DNA of 56,677 nt from Pseudomonas sp. S31 (GTDB lineage Bacteria; Pseudomonadota; Gammaproteobacteria; Pseudomonadales; Pseudomonadaceae). Every line of letters starts with the position of its first letter. Position 1 is the stretch's first letter. Of this stretch, positions 24,616-33,093 are shown one piece after another. A program made the translations under genes and the position numbers. Where the stretch lies: NCBI RefSeq assembly GCF_016648105.1, contig NZ_JACVVE010000037.1, positions 1-56,677 of the forward strand. Direction: 5' to 3'. The notes under the pieces are model-generated. The model did no database searches and was not told the origin of the DNA. It worked only from the letters and a program-made list of their open reading frames with translations.

Positions 24616-25371
24616 ATGACTCGGATCGCTCACTCTGGCGACAACAGCAGCGCACGCCGCCTGCAAGCCGAACGCCTGGTCGGGGCCACCGCCCTGCAGG
24701 AAGCCCAGGCATTGCGCTACAAGGTGTTCAGCGCGGAATTCAAGGCCAAGCTCAAAGGTGCCGAACTGGGCCTGGACATGGATGACTACGACGTGCACTG
24801 CCGCCACATCGGGGTTCGCGACTTGAACACCGGCGAACTGGTTGCCACCACCCGCCTGCTCGATCACCAGGCCGCCAGCAGCCTGGGTCGCTTCTACAGC
24901 GAAGAGGAATTCAGCCTGCACGGGCTGCTGCAGTTGCAAGGCCCGATCCTCGAACTGGGCCGTACCTGCGTGGCGCCCGACTACCGCAACGGCGGCACCA
25001 TTGCCGTGCTCTGGGGTGAACTGGCCGAAGTGCTCAACGAAGGCCGCTACAGCTACCTGATGGGCTGCGCCAGCATTCCCATGCAGGACGGCGGCGTGCA
25101 GGCCCACGCGGTCATGCAACGCCTGCGTGAACGCTACCTGTGCACCGAGCACCTGCGCGCCGAGCCGAAGAAACCATTACCTAGCCTGGCCCTGCCCGGC
25201 AACGTCATCGCCGAGATGCCGCCACTGCTCAAGGCCTATATGCGCCTGGGCGCGAAGATCTGCGGCGAGCCTTGCTGGGACGAGGACTTCCAGGTGGCCG
25301 ATGTGTTCATCCTGCTCAAGCGCGACGACCTCTGCCCGCGCTACGCCCGTCACTTCAAGGCGGCGGTCTGA
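24616..25371 (+). CDS. olsB: L-ornithine N(alpha)-acyltransferase
   Basis: OlsB attaches a 3-hydroxyacyl chain from ACP to ornithine, the first step of ornithine-lipid synthesis. The 251-residue protein shows the hemolysin-like/GNAT acyltransferase pattern: ALQEAQALRYKVFSAEFKAKL at about 30-50, ELVATTRLLD, ELGRTCVAPDYRNGGTIAVLWGEL and the YLMGCASIPM segment. An AGGGAGAC site precedes the ATG at 24616. Its stop shares a base with the olsA start (TGATG), so the two are coupled. Confidence 0.9.
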   Translation: MTRIAHSGDNSSARRLQAERLVGATALQEAQALRYKVFSAEFKAKLKGAELGLDMDDYDVHCRHIGVRDLNTGELVATTRLLDHQAASSLGRFYSEEEFSLHGLLQLQGPILELGRTCVAPDYRNGGTIAVLWGELAEVLNEGRYSYLMGCASIPMQDGGVQAHAVMQRLRERYLCTEHLRAEPKKPLPSLALPGNVIAEMPPLLKAYMRLGAKICGEPCWDEDFQVADVFILLKRDDLCPRYARHFKAAV

Positions 25372-26159
25372 TGCCCAAGCTGCGGGTGTTCGCCCGCCTC
25401 GCCCGGTTGTGCCTGGTCCTGCTGCTGGGCCTGTGCCTGGCCAGCCTCATCGCCCTTGGCGAACGCCTGGGGCTGAACGCCTCGGTCGCGCGCCGCCAGC
25501 GCTGGACCTGCCTGTTCATGAAACGCCTGGTCGCCGCCCTGCCTTTCGAGGTGCGGGTCAGTGGCGAGCTGCCGCAACGGCCGATGCTGTGGGTCAGCAA
25601 CCATGTATCGTGGACCGATATCCCGCTGCTCGGCATGCTGCTGCCGCTATCGTTCCTGTCCAAGGCCGAAGTGCGCCACTGGCCGCTGGCCGGCTGGCTG
25701 GCGGAAAAGGCCGGCACCCTGTTCATTCGCCGGGGCGGCGGCGACAGCCAACGCCTGCGCGAGCAGATCGGCGAGCAGCTTGGCCTGGCCCGGCCGCTGC
25801 TGATCTTCCCTGAGGGCACCACCACCGACGGGCGCCAGCTGCGCACCTTCCATGGCCGCCTGCTGGCCGGCGCCATCGACCGCGGTATGGCGGTGCAGCC
25901 GGTGGCCATCCAATACCTGCGTAGTGGCGAAGCCGACCCGATCGCGCCGTTCATTGGCGACGACGACCTGGTCTCGCACCTGCTGCGCTTGTTCGCCGAG
26001 CCGAGGGGGCAGGTGCACATACAACTGCTGCAACCGATCGGCAGCGTGGGCAAGGAACGGGCAGCGCTGGCGTTTCAAGCGCAGCAGGCGATTCACCTGG
26101 CGTTGTTCGGGGTCGAGGAAGTCGAGCAGTTGCCACGGCGCCAAGCACGGGCAGCATGA
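25371..26159 (+). CDS. olsA: Lyso-ornithine lipid O-acyltransferase
   Basis: OlsA adds the second acyl chain to lyso-ornithine lipid. The 262-residue protein belongs to the PlsC acyltransferase family. It has the NHVSWTD motif (H78-x4-D83), an LFIRRGG segment and FPEGTTTDG near 146. An N-terminal hydrophobic helix anchors it in the inner membrane. By sequence alone it could be PlsC; its fusion-like coupling to olsB decides the call. The longer in-frame extension upstream lies within olsB and is rejected. Confidence 0.88.
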   Translation: MPKLRVFARLARLCLVLLLGLCLASLIALGERLGLNASVARRQRWTCLFMKRLVAALPFEVRVSGELPQRPMLWVSNHVSWTDIPLLGMLLPLSFLSKAEVRHWPLAGWLAEKAGTLFIRRGGGDSQRLREQIGEQLGLARPLLIFPEGTTTDGRQLRTFHGRLLAGAIDRGMAVQPVAIQYLRSGEADPIAPFIGDDDLVSHLLRLFAEPRGQVHIQLLQPIGSVGKERAALAFQAQQAIHLALFGVEEVEQLPRRQARAA

Positions 26160-26161
26160 CC

Positions 26162-26237
26162 GGTCCTTTCGCGGGTGCAGCGCCGTCATCGGAACCGCAG
26201 ATATTCCTGTAGGAGCGGGTTCACCCGCGAAAGGGCC
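26162..26237. repeat. REP element with a degenerate partner
   Basis: A full REP copy at 26206-26237 (CCTGTAGGAGCGGGTTCACC onwards) faces a decayed copy at 26162-26180 that keeps only CCTTTCGCGGGTGCAG. It lies between the convergent olsA and acpH genes. Confidence 0.8.
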
Positions 26238-26255
26238 AGACGCGACAACGCAGAA

Positions 26256-26840
26256 TTATCTGACTTGCACCCTCCCCGCCGCCGCAAACGCCTGCAACTG
26301 CGGATAGAACTCCCGAAAATCCGCCATCAGCGGCTCATACAACCGCACCAGCTCATCCATCACCCCGTCCATGCCCTCCGGCCGCGACAAGCGCCGGGCG
26401 ATGCCGTCGAACACCTGCTTGAGGGTGGCGAAATCGCTGTAGGCGCCCAACCAGTCGTCCGCCGCCATGAACGGCGCGATCCGCGCCAAACGCCCCGGCA
26501 GCTCCGGCTGCGCCAACAGCACCCGATAGAAATCACCGGTGAACTGCTCCAGCGGCTGCTCGGCATAGTCGCCCCAGTGCCGGGCCAGGCAGTGGTCGAA
26601 GAACACATCCAGAACGATCCCGGCAAAACGCCGCCGCGCTTGCGGAAAACGCGCCAGCGCCGCCAGCACCAGCGGGTGCCGGTCGGTATAGCTGTCGATG
26701 TGCCGATGCAAGCGGATCGCCGCCTCCAGCTCTGGAGCGAAACGCCCCTCCAGCGAGCCTTTGACGAAGTCGCCGTACAAGCTGCCAAGCAGTTGATCCG
26801 GCGCCGAGCCGCCGAGGTGCAGGTGTGCGAGATAGTTCAT
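26256..26840 (-). CDS. acpH: Acyl carrier protein phosphodiesterase
   Basis: AcpH removes the 4'-phosphopantetheine group from holo-ACP. The 194-residue protein starts MNYLAHLHLGGSAPDQLLGSLYGDFVKG and has the conserved RLHRHIDSYTDRHP segment, giving HD-domain-like His and Asp metal ligands. DVFFDHCLARHW adds further ligands. Start and length match the family. It is divergent from the ArsR regulator; the intergenic region carries the operator-like boxes. Confidence 0.88.
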   Translation of the reverse strand: MNYLAHLHLGGSAPDQLLGSLYGDFVKGSLEGRFAPELEAAIRLHRHIDSYTDRHPLVLAALARFPQARRRFAGIVLDVFFDHCLARHWGDYAEQPLEQFTGDFYRVLLAQPELPGRLARIAPFMAADDWLGAYSDFATLKQVFDGIARRLSRPEGMDGVMDELVRLYEPLMADFREFYPQLQAFAAAGRVQVR

Positions 26841-26866
26841 GAGCGCAGTCTAGCACCGCATGCTGG

Positions 26867-26970
26867 TATATCGTAATAACGCGATATATCGATTTCTGCA
26901 CGGCTCAGAACTTCTTCATATTTGTATATCGCCCACCCACGATTTACATTTCGTCCTATCGCGATATACC
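26867..26970 (+). promoter_or_regulatory. TATATCG operator cluster and promoter of the arsR-xenB pair
   Basis: Three related AT-rich boxes occur in about 100 bases: TATATCG-N8-CGATATA at 26867-26888, a single TATATCG at 26925-26931, and the perfect palindrome TATCGCGATA at 26957-26966. A promoter, TTTACA (26943-26948), 16 bases, TATACC (26965-26970), overlaps the third box. This is what autorepression by the ArsR-type protein downstream would look like. Confidence 0.6.
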
Positions 26971-26993
26971 GCTACGACACGAGCCCCACCGTC

Positions 26994-27296
26994 ATGCCAC
27001 TCGACCTCGACGAAATCATAAAAGCGCTGGCCCATCCGGTCAGGCGAGAAATCCTCAGTTGGCTGAAGGACCCGGCTACGCAATTTCCCGACCAGTACCA
27101 CAGCACCGAGAACGGCATCTGTGCCGGGCAGATCGACCAGCGCTGCGGCCTGTCGCAATCGACGGTTTCGGCCCACCTGGCGACGCTGCAGCGTGCCGGC
27201 CTGATCAGCAGCCAGAAGGTCGGCCAGTGGCACTTCTTCAAACGCAACGAGGACACCATCCAGGCGTTTCTCGAACAACTGCGGCAAACGCTTTGA
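26994..27296 (+). CDS. ArsR-family transcriptional regulator
   Basis: This 100-residue winged-helix protein begins MPLDLDEIIKALAHPVRREILSWL and has the recognition helix GLSQSTVSAHLATLQRAGLI. It ends with the wing region SQKVGQWHFFKRNED. It lacks the metal-binding CxC box of ArsR/SmtB, so a non-metal signal is likely. A Cys at about 43 (GICAGQ) and another at 50 could sense electrophiles. It is 17 bases upstream of an old-yellow-enzyme gene that it probably represses. The start at 26994 leaves the operator region non-coding. Confidence 0.88.
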   Translation: MPLDLDEIIKALAHPVRREILSWLKDPATQFPDQYHSTENGICAGQIDQRCGLSQSTVSAHLATLQRAGLISSQKVGQWHFFKRNEDTIQAFLEQLRQTL

Positions 27297-27313
27297 CAAG
27301 GCAGGTAAACGAC

Positions 27314-28363
27314 ATGACCACGCTTTTCGATCCGATCACCCTGGGCGACCTGCAATTGCCCAACCGCATCATCATGGCGCCGCTGACCCGCTGCCGCGCC
27401 GACGAGGGCCGCGTGCCCAACGCCCTGATGGCCGAGTACTACGTGCAACGCGCCAGCGCCGGGCTGATCCTCAGCGAAGCGACCTCGGTCACGCCGATGG
27501 GCGTCGGTTACCCGGACACTCCAGGCGTCTGGAACGACGAACAGGTGCGCGGCTGGACCAACGTCACCCGCGCCGTGCACGCTGCCGGCGGGCGCATCTT
27601 CCTGCAACTGTGGCACGTCGGGCGTATCTCCCACCCCAACTACCTGAACGGCGAATTGCCGGTGGCGCCGAGCGCTATTCAGCCCAAGGGCCATGTCAGC
27701 CTGGTGCGCCCGCTGAGCGACTTCCCGACCCCGCGTGCATTGGAGACCGAAGAGATCGCCGACGTCGTCGAGGCCTACCGCAACGCGGCGGAAAACGCCA
27801 AGGCTGCGGGCTTCGATGGGGTGGAGATCCACGGCGCCAATGGCTACCTGCTCGACCAGTTCCTGCAGAGCAGCACCAACCAGCGCAGCGACCGCTACGG
27901 CGGCTCGCTGGAAAACCGCGCACGCTTGTTGCTGGAAGTCACCGATGCCGCCATCGAGGTGTGGGGCGCCGGCCGCGTCGGCGTGCACCTGGCGCCGCGT
28001 GCCGACTCCCATGACATGGGCGACGCCAACCGCGCCGAAACCTTCACCTACGTGGCGCGGGAGCTCGGCAAGCGTGGCATCGCGTTCATCTGCTCGCGGG
28101 AGAAAGAAGCCGACGACAGCCTCGGCCCGCTGATCAAGGAAGCCTTCGGCGGCCCGTACATCGTCAACGAACGGTTCGACAAGGCCAGTGCCACGGCCGC
28201 CCTGGCCAGCGGCAGGGCAGACGCGGTGGCATTCGGCGTGCCGTTCATCGCCAACCCGGACCTGCCTGCGCGGCTGGAGGCCGATGCGCCGTTGAATCAG
28301 GCGCATCCGGAAACCTTCTATGGCAAGGGGCCGGTGGGCTACATCGACTACCCGCGCCTCTGA
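27314..28363 (+). CDS. xenB: Xenobiotic reductase B-like old yellow enzyme
   Basis: This FMN-dependent NAD(P)H reductase acts on nitro-esters, nitroaromatics and activated alkenes. The 349 residues show the OYE barrel: LPNRIIMAPLTRCRA at the N terminus, LQLWHVGRISHP, GFDGVEIHGANGYLLDQFLQSSTNQRSDRYGGSLENR, and VAFGVPFIANPDLPARL at the end. Length and residues closely resemble the P. putida XenB type as I recall it. It is co-transcribed with the ArsR gene, which suggests induction by toxic electrophiles. Confidence 0.9.
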   Translation: MTTLFDPITLGDLQLPNRIIMAPLTRCRADEGRVPNALMAEYYVQRASAGLILSEATSVTPMGVGYPDTPGVWNDEQVRGWTNVTRAVHAAGGRIFLQLWHVGRISHPNYLNGELPVAPSAIQPKGHVSLVRPLSDFPTPRALETEEIADVVEAYRNAAENAKAAGFDGVEIHGANGYLLDQFLQSSTNQRSDRYGGSLENRARLLLEVTDAAIEVWGAGRVGVHLAPRADSHDMGDANRAETFTYVARELGKRGIAFICSREKEADDSLGPLIKEAFGGPYIVNERFDKASATAALASGRADAVAFGVPFIANPDLPARLEADAPLNQAHPETFYGKGPVGYIDYPRL

Positions 28364-28369
28364 TTCAAG

Positions 28370-28437
28370 GGCCATTCGCGGGTAAACCCGCTCCTACACG
28401 ATCTTGGCTGTAGGAGCGGGTTTACCCGCGAAGAAGG
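28370..28437. repeat. REP element pair (inverted)
   Basis: Facing copies lie at 28370-28398 and 28408-28437 with the canonical TTCGCGGGTAAACCCGCTCC core, between the convergent xenB and coiled-coil genes. Confidence 0.92.
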
Positions 28438-28448
28438 CTGAGGTGCTC

Positions 28449-29273
28449 TCAGGGCCGCGCGTTGATCTGCTGCTGCAGGTTCTGGATCTGGCTCTGCAAG
28501 GTATTCAGGTTACGCGTGGTCTGCCCACGGAACGCATCGAACTCCTGTACCGAAGCCCCGCTGGAAGCGGCCGCTGGGCGGTTTTCCACCTGGCTCTTGA
28601 GCACCAGCACATCCTGCTCGAGGCTTTCGATGGCCGCGCTCGGGTTGCCCTGCTTCTTCAACGCCGCTACATCGTTGCTCAGCGTCTTGAGCTGGCCATC
28701 GAGCTTGCCGCCGTCGACCTGTCCCGACTTCAACGCCGCCAGCTCTGCGTTCACTGCCTTGAGCTGGGCCTGCAACTGGGCCTGCAGCTCGGTCACCGCC
28801 TTCTGCTGTTCACGGGTATCGGCCAGCACCTGCTCCAGGCGCTTGCCCAGGTCGCCGGCCTGGCCAGCCACGCCCTGCTGTTGCTTGCCTTGCTCGGCCA
28901 GGCTGGCCTGCAACTGGCGGATCTGCAACTTCAGCGCCTCGCTGCCGGTGGTGCTCGACGACTCGCTGGCCGCGACCTTGCCGCTGATCGCCTGCAGGCG
29001 CCCGGCGGCTTCTTCGCTGATGCGGGCGAAGCTTTCCTGGGTGGCCACCAATTGCTGCTCCATCAGCGAGATCTGCTGGAAACTCCACCAGCCCAGGCCA
29101 GCCAGGGCGATGAACGCCGCCACCAGCAGCGCCCACAGCGGCCCCGTGCTGGCAGGCCGCACAGCTTTCTGGCGGCTGCGCGCCACGTGCGCCGGCAGCA
29201 GTTCATCGTCATCCGGGGTACCGGCACGCAAGGTGGGTACGTCATCGAAATCATCACGGGCATCGTTACGCAT
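28449..29273 (-). CDS. Membrane-anchored coiled-coil protein
   Basis: The 274 residues form a short acidic cytoplasmic tail (DDFDDVPTLRAGTPDDDELLP), one membrane helix (WALLVAAFIALAGLGWWSF, about 46-64) and a long periplasmic coiled coil. The coiled coil is rich in Gln, Ala and Leu (LQIRQLQASLAEQ, LQAQLQAQLKAVNAELAALK). No catalytic domain is visible. It is probably a structural envelope or cell-division-associated factor, but the function is unknown. Automated annotation sometimes calls such proteins ATPase because of coiled-coil similarity; there is no Walker motif here. Confidence 0.75.
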   Translation of the reverse strand: MRNDARDDFDDVPTLRAGTPDDDELLPAHVARSRQKAVRPASTGPLWALLVAAFIALAGLGWWSFQQISLMEQQLVATQESFARISEEAAGRLQAISGKVAASESSSTTGSEALKLQIRQLQASLAEQGKQQQGVAGQAGDLGKRLEQVLADTREQQKAVTELQAQLQAQLKAVNAELAALKSGQVDGGKLDGQLKTLSNDVAALKKQGNPSAAIESLEQDVLVLKSQVENRPAAASSGASVQEFDAFRGQTTRNLNTLQSQIQNLQQQINARP

Positions 29274-29360
29274 GGGTGCATTCAACCGCGGTAGTAGCAA
29301 AGGGACATGAGTATAAACCGCTTGCGCGGCGCACTGATGACCATCATCGGCCGATCAGGT

Positions 29361-30356
29361 TCACTGGCCTGGGGGCTGATGCTTCCACCAGGCGCAGAAT
29401 TCATCCAGCGCCGTCCACAGGCTGACCTTGGGCTCATACCCCAGATAATGCCGGGCGCGGCTGATATCCAGGGTGAAATCGCGGCTCATGACCTGCATGC
29501 CCAGGCGCGACAGGGTCGGCTGCGGCCTGCCGGGCCACAACAGGCAGGCGGCCTCGTTCAACGCCGCCAGGCTATAGGCCAGGCCATAGCCGCGATAGCG
29601 GGTGACCTGCGGCAACTGCATCTGGCGCATCACGTAGTTGACCACGTCCCATAGCGGTATCGGCGCGCCGTTGCTGATGTTGTAGGCCTGGCCCAGCGCG
29701 CGATCCTCGGCGAACAGGGCACTGAGCAGTGCCTCGTTGAGGTTGTGCACACTGGTGAAATCGACCTTGTTCAGACCATTGCCGATGATCGCCACGCGCT
29801 GCTTGCGCTGCATCTGCATCAGCCGCGGGAAGAGGCTCGCGTCGCCCGCCCCGGTGACGAAGCGTGGACGCAGCGCGAGCACTTCCAGGCCGAACTCCTG
29901 GGCACCGAAGACCTTCTGCTCGGCCAGGTACTTGGTGCGGGCGTAGTGGTCATGGAAGCGTCGCGGCACCTGGTCCTCGCGCAGGCCCAGGTGCGAACGG
30001 CCATCGAAATAGATCGACGGCGAAGACAGGTGCACCAGGCGCCGCACATGCTCTTTCAGGCAGCCTTCGACGACGTTTTCGGTGACCACCACGTTGGCCT
30101 GGTGAAAATCCTGGTAACGCCCCCAGTTGCCCACCGCGCCCGCGCAATGCACCACGGTGTCGACACCCTGGCACAGGCGCCGGGTCAGCTCGGCATCGCC
30201 CAGATCACCGGGAATGAACTGCGCGCCTCGCTTGACCAGGTGCTCGACGCCCTCTGCGCGGCGGCCGTTGACCCGCACCTCCAGGCCCTGCTCCAGGGCG
30301 AAGCGCGCAAAGCGACCGCCGATGAAACCGCTTGCCCCGGTAACCAGAATTCGCAT
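29361..30356 (-). CDS. NAD-dependent epimerase/dehydratase, extended SDR
   Basis: The 331-residue protein has the extended short-chain dehydrogenase fold. TGASGFIGG near residue 7 binds NAD(P), VHCAGAVGNWG follows, and YARTKYLAEQ supplies the Tyr-x3-Lys pair. The C-terminal half resembles 3-beta-hydroxysteroid dehydrogenase/isomerase-like epimerases. The substrate could be a sugar nucleotide or a steroid-like or polyketide ketone. It lies 49 bases downstream of argP on the same strand, possibly co-transcribed. Confidence 0.8.
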   Translation of the reverse strand: MRILVTGASGFIGGRFARFALEQGLEVRVNGRRAEGVEHLVKRGAQFIPGDLGDAELTRRLCQGVDTVVHCAGAVGNWGRYQDFHQANVVVTENVVEGCLKEHVRRLVHLSSPSIYFDGRSHLGLREDQVPRRFHDHYARTKYLAEQKVFGAQEFGLEVLALRPRFVTGAGDASLFPRLMQMQRKQRVAIIGNGLNKVDFTSVHNLNEALLSALFAEDRALGQAYNISNGAPIPLWDVVNYVMRQMQLPQVTRYRGYGLAYSLAALNEAACLLWPGRPQPTLSRLGMQVMSRDFTLDISRARHYLGYEPKVSLWTALDEFCAWWKHQPPGQ

Positions 30357-30405
30357 GTAAGACCCTGCCTTGCCAGATTTCAGATGCAACAGACGCCAGC
30401 CGCGC

Positions 30406-31296
30406 CTACAACGGCACCAGCCACTGCCCTGCGGTCTGCCGCAGGTGCTCGGTCAGTTGCGCGAGCAACTGCCCGCCACTGCGCCAATGATGCCAGTACA
30501 ACGGCACATCGATGGGCGTATCGGGGCTAATTTCCACCAGTTGCCCACTCGCCAGCTGCTCGCGCGCCTGCAGCTCGGGCACCAGGCCCCAGCCCAGGCC
30601 CGCCTCGGCCATGCGCAGGAAGCCTTCGGACGAGGGGCACAGGTGATGCAGGAAACCCTCCTGGATGCCCAGCGATGCCAGATAGCGGTGCTGCAGGAAG
30701 TCGTCCGGCCCGTAGACGATCGCGGGCGTCCTGGCCAGGCGCTCGGCCACGAAGCCCTGGGGGAAGTAGCGCGCCATGAATTGCGGGCTGGCCAGCGCCC
30801 GATAGCGCATGGCGCCCAGCGCCAGGCAACGCGCCCCGGCCACCGGCCGCTCGCTGCCGCACAGGCAGGCAGCGACTTCGCCGGCACGCATGCGCTTGAG
30901 GCCAACGTCCTGGTCTTCCACCACCAGGTCGGTCAGCAACTGGTGCTCGGCGCAGAACCCGCCCACGGCAGCGGCCCACCAAGTCGCCAGGCTGTCGGCG
31001 TTGAGGGCGATGCGCAGGCGCTCCGGCACGCCCTCTTCATCCAGCGCCGGCACCTGGCGCTGCAGGTCGCGTTCGAGCAGGCGCACCTGCTGCACATGGT
31101 TGAGCAATTGCCGCCCGACCTCGGTGGGGCTCGGCGGCGTGGCACGCACCAACACCGGTTGCCCGACCCGCGCCTCGAGCAGCTTGATGCGCTGGGAGAC
31201 CGCCGATTGCGACAACCCCAGCACCTGGGCGGCGCGCTCGAAGCCGGCCTGTTCGATCACCGCCGCGAGGGCGGCGAGCAGCTTGTAGTCGAACAT
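30406..31296 (-). CDS. argP: LysR-type regulator ArgP/IciA
   Basis: ArgP activates the arginine/lysine exporter ArgO in response to basic amino acids. The 296-residue protein has the LysR HTH (YKLLAALAAVIEQAGFERAAQVLGLSQSAVSQRIKLLEARVGQPVLVR) and a periplasmic-binding-protein-like effector domain. The exporter gene argO is divergent, 103 bases away, which is the classical arrangement and the main reason for the symbol. Confidence 0.9.
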   Translation of the reverse strand: MFDYKLLAALAAVIEQAGFERAAQVLGLSQSAVSQRIKLLEARVGQPVLVRATPPSPTEVGRQLLNHVQQVRLLERDLQRQVPALDEEGVPERLRIALNADSLATWWAAAVGGFCAEHQLLTDLVVEDQDVGLKRMRAGEVAACLCGSERPVAGARCLALGAMRYRALASPQFMARYFPQGFVAERLARTPAIVYGPDDFLQHRYLASLGIQEGFLHHLCPSSEGFLRMAEAGLGWGLVPELQAREQLASGQLVEISPDTPIDVPLYWHHWRSGGQLLAQLTEHLRQTAGQWLVPL

Positions 31297-31399
31297 CGAT
31301 TTCCCTAATGACAGATCAGCACTATTTGTTTTTCTTATACATGCCGACTCGCCAGAATGACCAGCTTCTTCCGACGTATTTCATCCTGGAGCGCACGCC

Positions 31400-31999
31400 A
31401 TGTGGCAAAGCTATCTCAACGGCATGCTGGTCGCCTTCGGCCTGATCATGGCCATCGGCGCGCAAAACGCCTTCGTTCTCGCCCAGAGCCTGCGTCGCGA
31501 ACATCATCTGCCGGTGGCTGCCCTGTGCATCGTCTGTGACGCCATCCTGGTGGCAGCGGGGGTATTCGGCCTGGCCACGGTGCTGGCGCACAACCCGACG
31601 TTGCTGGCCATCGCCCGCTGGGGCGGCGCGGTGTTCCTCATCTGGTACGGCGCCAAGGCCCTGCGCAGCGCCTGTTCCAAGCAGAGCCTGCAGCACCAGC
31701 AGGGCCAGGGCATGCGCTCGCGCCGGGCGGTATTGCTCAGTGCCTTGGCGGTCACCCTGCTCAACCCCCACGTGTACCTCGACACCGTGCTGTTGATCGG
31801 CTCGCTCGGCGCCCAGCAGAGCGTGCCCGGGGCCTACGTGGCGGGGGCGGCGAGCGCCTCGCTGGTGTGGTTCTCGACCCTGGCCCTCGGCGCCGCCTGG
31901 CTGGCTCCGTGGCTGGCCCGCCCCGCCACTTGGCGGATGCTCGACCTGATGGTCGCGGTGATGATGTTCGCGGTAGCGGCGCAGTTGATCTTCAACTGA
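31400..31999 (+). CDS. argO: LysE/ArgO-family basic amino acid exporter
   Basis: The 199-residue protein is a six-helix LysE-family transporter. It starts WQSYLNGMLVAFGLIMAIGAQNAFVLAQSLRREH, with the diagnostic GAQNAFVL signature, and has LLNPHVYLDTVLLIGSLG in the second half. It exports arginine and perhaps lysine or canavanine across the inner membrane. It is divergent from argP, which most likely controls it. Confidence 0.92.
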   Translation: MWQSYLNGMLVAFGLIMAIGAQNAFVLAQSLRREHHLPVAALCIVCDAILVAAGVFGLATVLAHNPTLLAIARWGGAVFLIWYGAKALRSACSKQSLQHQQGQGMRSRRAVLLSALAVTLLNPHVYLDTVLLIGSLGAQQSVPGAYVAGAASASLVWFSTLALGAAWLAPWLARPATWRMLDLMVAVMMFAVAAQLIFN

Positions 32000-32196
32000 T
32001 CCTTCGCCGTCGATCGACAACCACGAACCGCTCTGGAACCTCTATTCCCTATCTTTGTTGCGTGGTTATGCGCCGGGGCCGGTGCTATGATCCAGCCCTT
32101 GCGTCGCAAAAAGAGTACAAACTCGCCGACGCACATCGGGCCGCCCGTGATCGGCCTTGCGCAAACCGCAAACAGACCTGAATCAGGAGATCCACC

Positions 32197-32793
32197 ATGG
32201 CTTTTGAATTGCCGCCGCTGCCGTACGCCCACGATGCCTTGCAGCCGCACATCTCCAAGGAAACCCTGGAGTATCACCACGACAAGCACCACAACACCTA
32301 CGTCGTGAACCTGAACAACCTGGTTCCAGGCACCGAATTCGAAGGCAAGACCCTGGAAGAGATCGTCAAGAGCTCTTCGGGCGGCATCTTCAACAACGCC
32401 GCTCAAGTCTGGAACCACACCTTCTACTGGAACTGCCTGTCGCCAAACGGCGGCGGCCAGCCCACCGGTGCCCTGGCTGACGCCATCAACGCCGCTTTCG
32501 GTTCCTTCGACAAATTCAAGGAAGAGTTCACCAAGACTTCGGTCGGTACCTTCGGTTCCGGCTGGGGCTGGCTGGTGAAGAAAGCCGACGGCTCCCTGGC
32601 CCTGGCCAGCACCATCGGCGCTGGCTGCCCGCTGACCAGCGGCGACACCCCACTGCTGACCTGCGACGTCTGGGAGCACGCCTACTACATCGACTACCGC
32701 AACCTGCGTCCGAAGTACGTCGAGGCGTTCTGGAACCTGGTCAACTGGGCGTTCGTCGCCGAGCAGTTCGAAGGCAAGACCTTCAAGGCCTGA
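32197..32793 (+). CDS. sodB: Iron superoxide dismutase
   Basis: SodB dismutates superoxide in the cytoplasm. The 198 residues carry the metal ligands His27 (EYHHDKHH), His74 (QVWNHTFYW), Asp157 and His161 (DVWEHAYYIDY). The FYWNCLSPNGGGQPTG segment is typical of iron rather than manganese enzymes. A strong AGGAGA site lies upstream. It is monocistronic with a good terminator. TATGAT at 32086-32091 is a possible -10, with no convincing -35. Confidence 0.97.
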   Translation: MAFELPPLPYAHDALQPHISKETLEYHHDKHHNTYVVNLNNLVPGTEFEGKTLEEIVKSSSGGIFNNAAQVWNHTFYWNCLSPNGGGQPTGALADAINAAFGSFDKFKEEFTKTSVGTFGSGWGWLVKKADGSLALASTIGAGCPLTSGDTPLLTCDVWEHAYYIDYRNLRPKYVEAFWNLVNWAFVAEQFEGKTFKA

Positions 32794-32809
32794 TCACCAG
32801 CCTTGAGCG

Positions 32810-32837
32810 AAAAACCCGGCCCCGCGCCGGGTTTTTT
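32810..32837 (+). terminator. Rho-independent terminator of sodB
   Basis: Stem AACCCGGC / GCCGGGTT with a short CCCC-type loop is followed by six T residues, about 16 bases after the sodB stop. The rest of the spacer up to bifA (32838-33093) shows no other gene or clear element. Confidence 0.9.
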
Positions 32838-33093
32838 AATCCCTGCGCAAGCGTGCTGCGTCAACGCTTCACCTCCGTCAACGGATTTCCCCCTGGCTCT
32901 TGCTCCCCCCCGATAGCGCGCTAACATCAAGCTTCGGGAAAGTGGAAACAGCGCCCTCAAGTCGCAGGCGTTGGCGACCGATACACTGTCAAGGCGAGCT
33001 CGAACCTTCGTGCTGGCCAGGGGCACCGGTCGATAGTGTATTGCCTTGGATAATGGCAAAATGCTGCCATGCGCATGGATTAAGGAAACCCCA

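Noticed and set aside
28449..29273. Coiled-coil membrane protein as an ATPase
   Set aside because: No Walker A or B motif; similarity would come only from the coiled coil.
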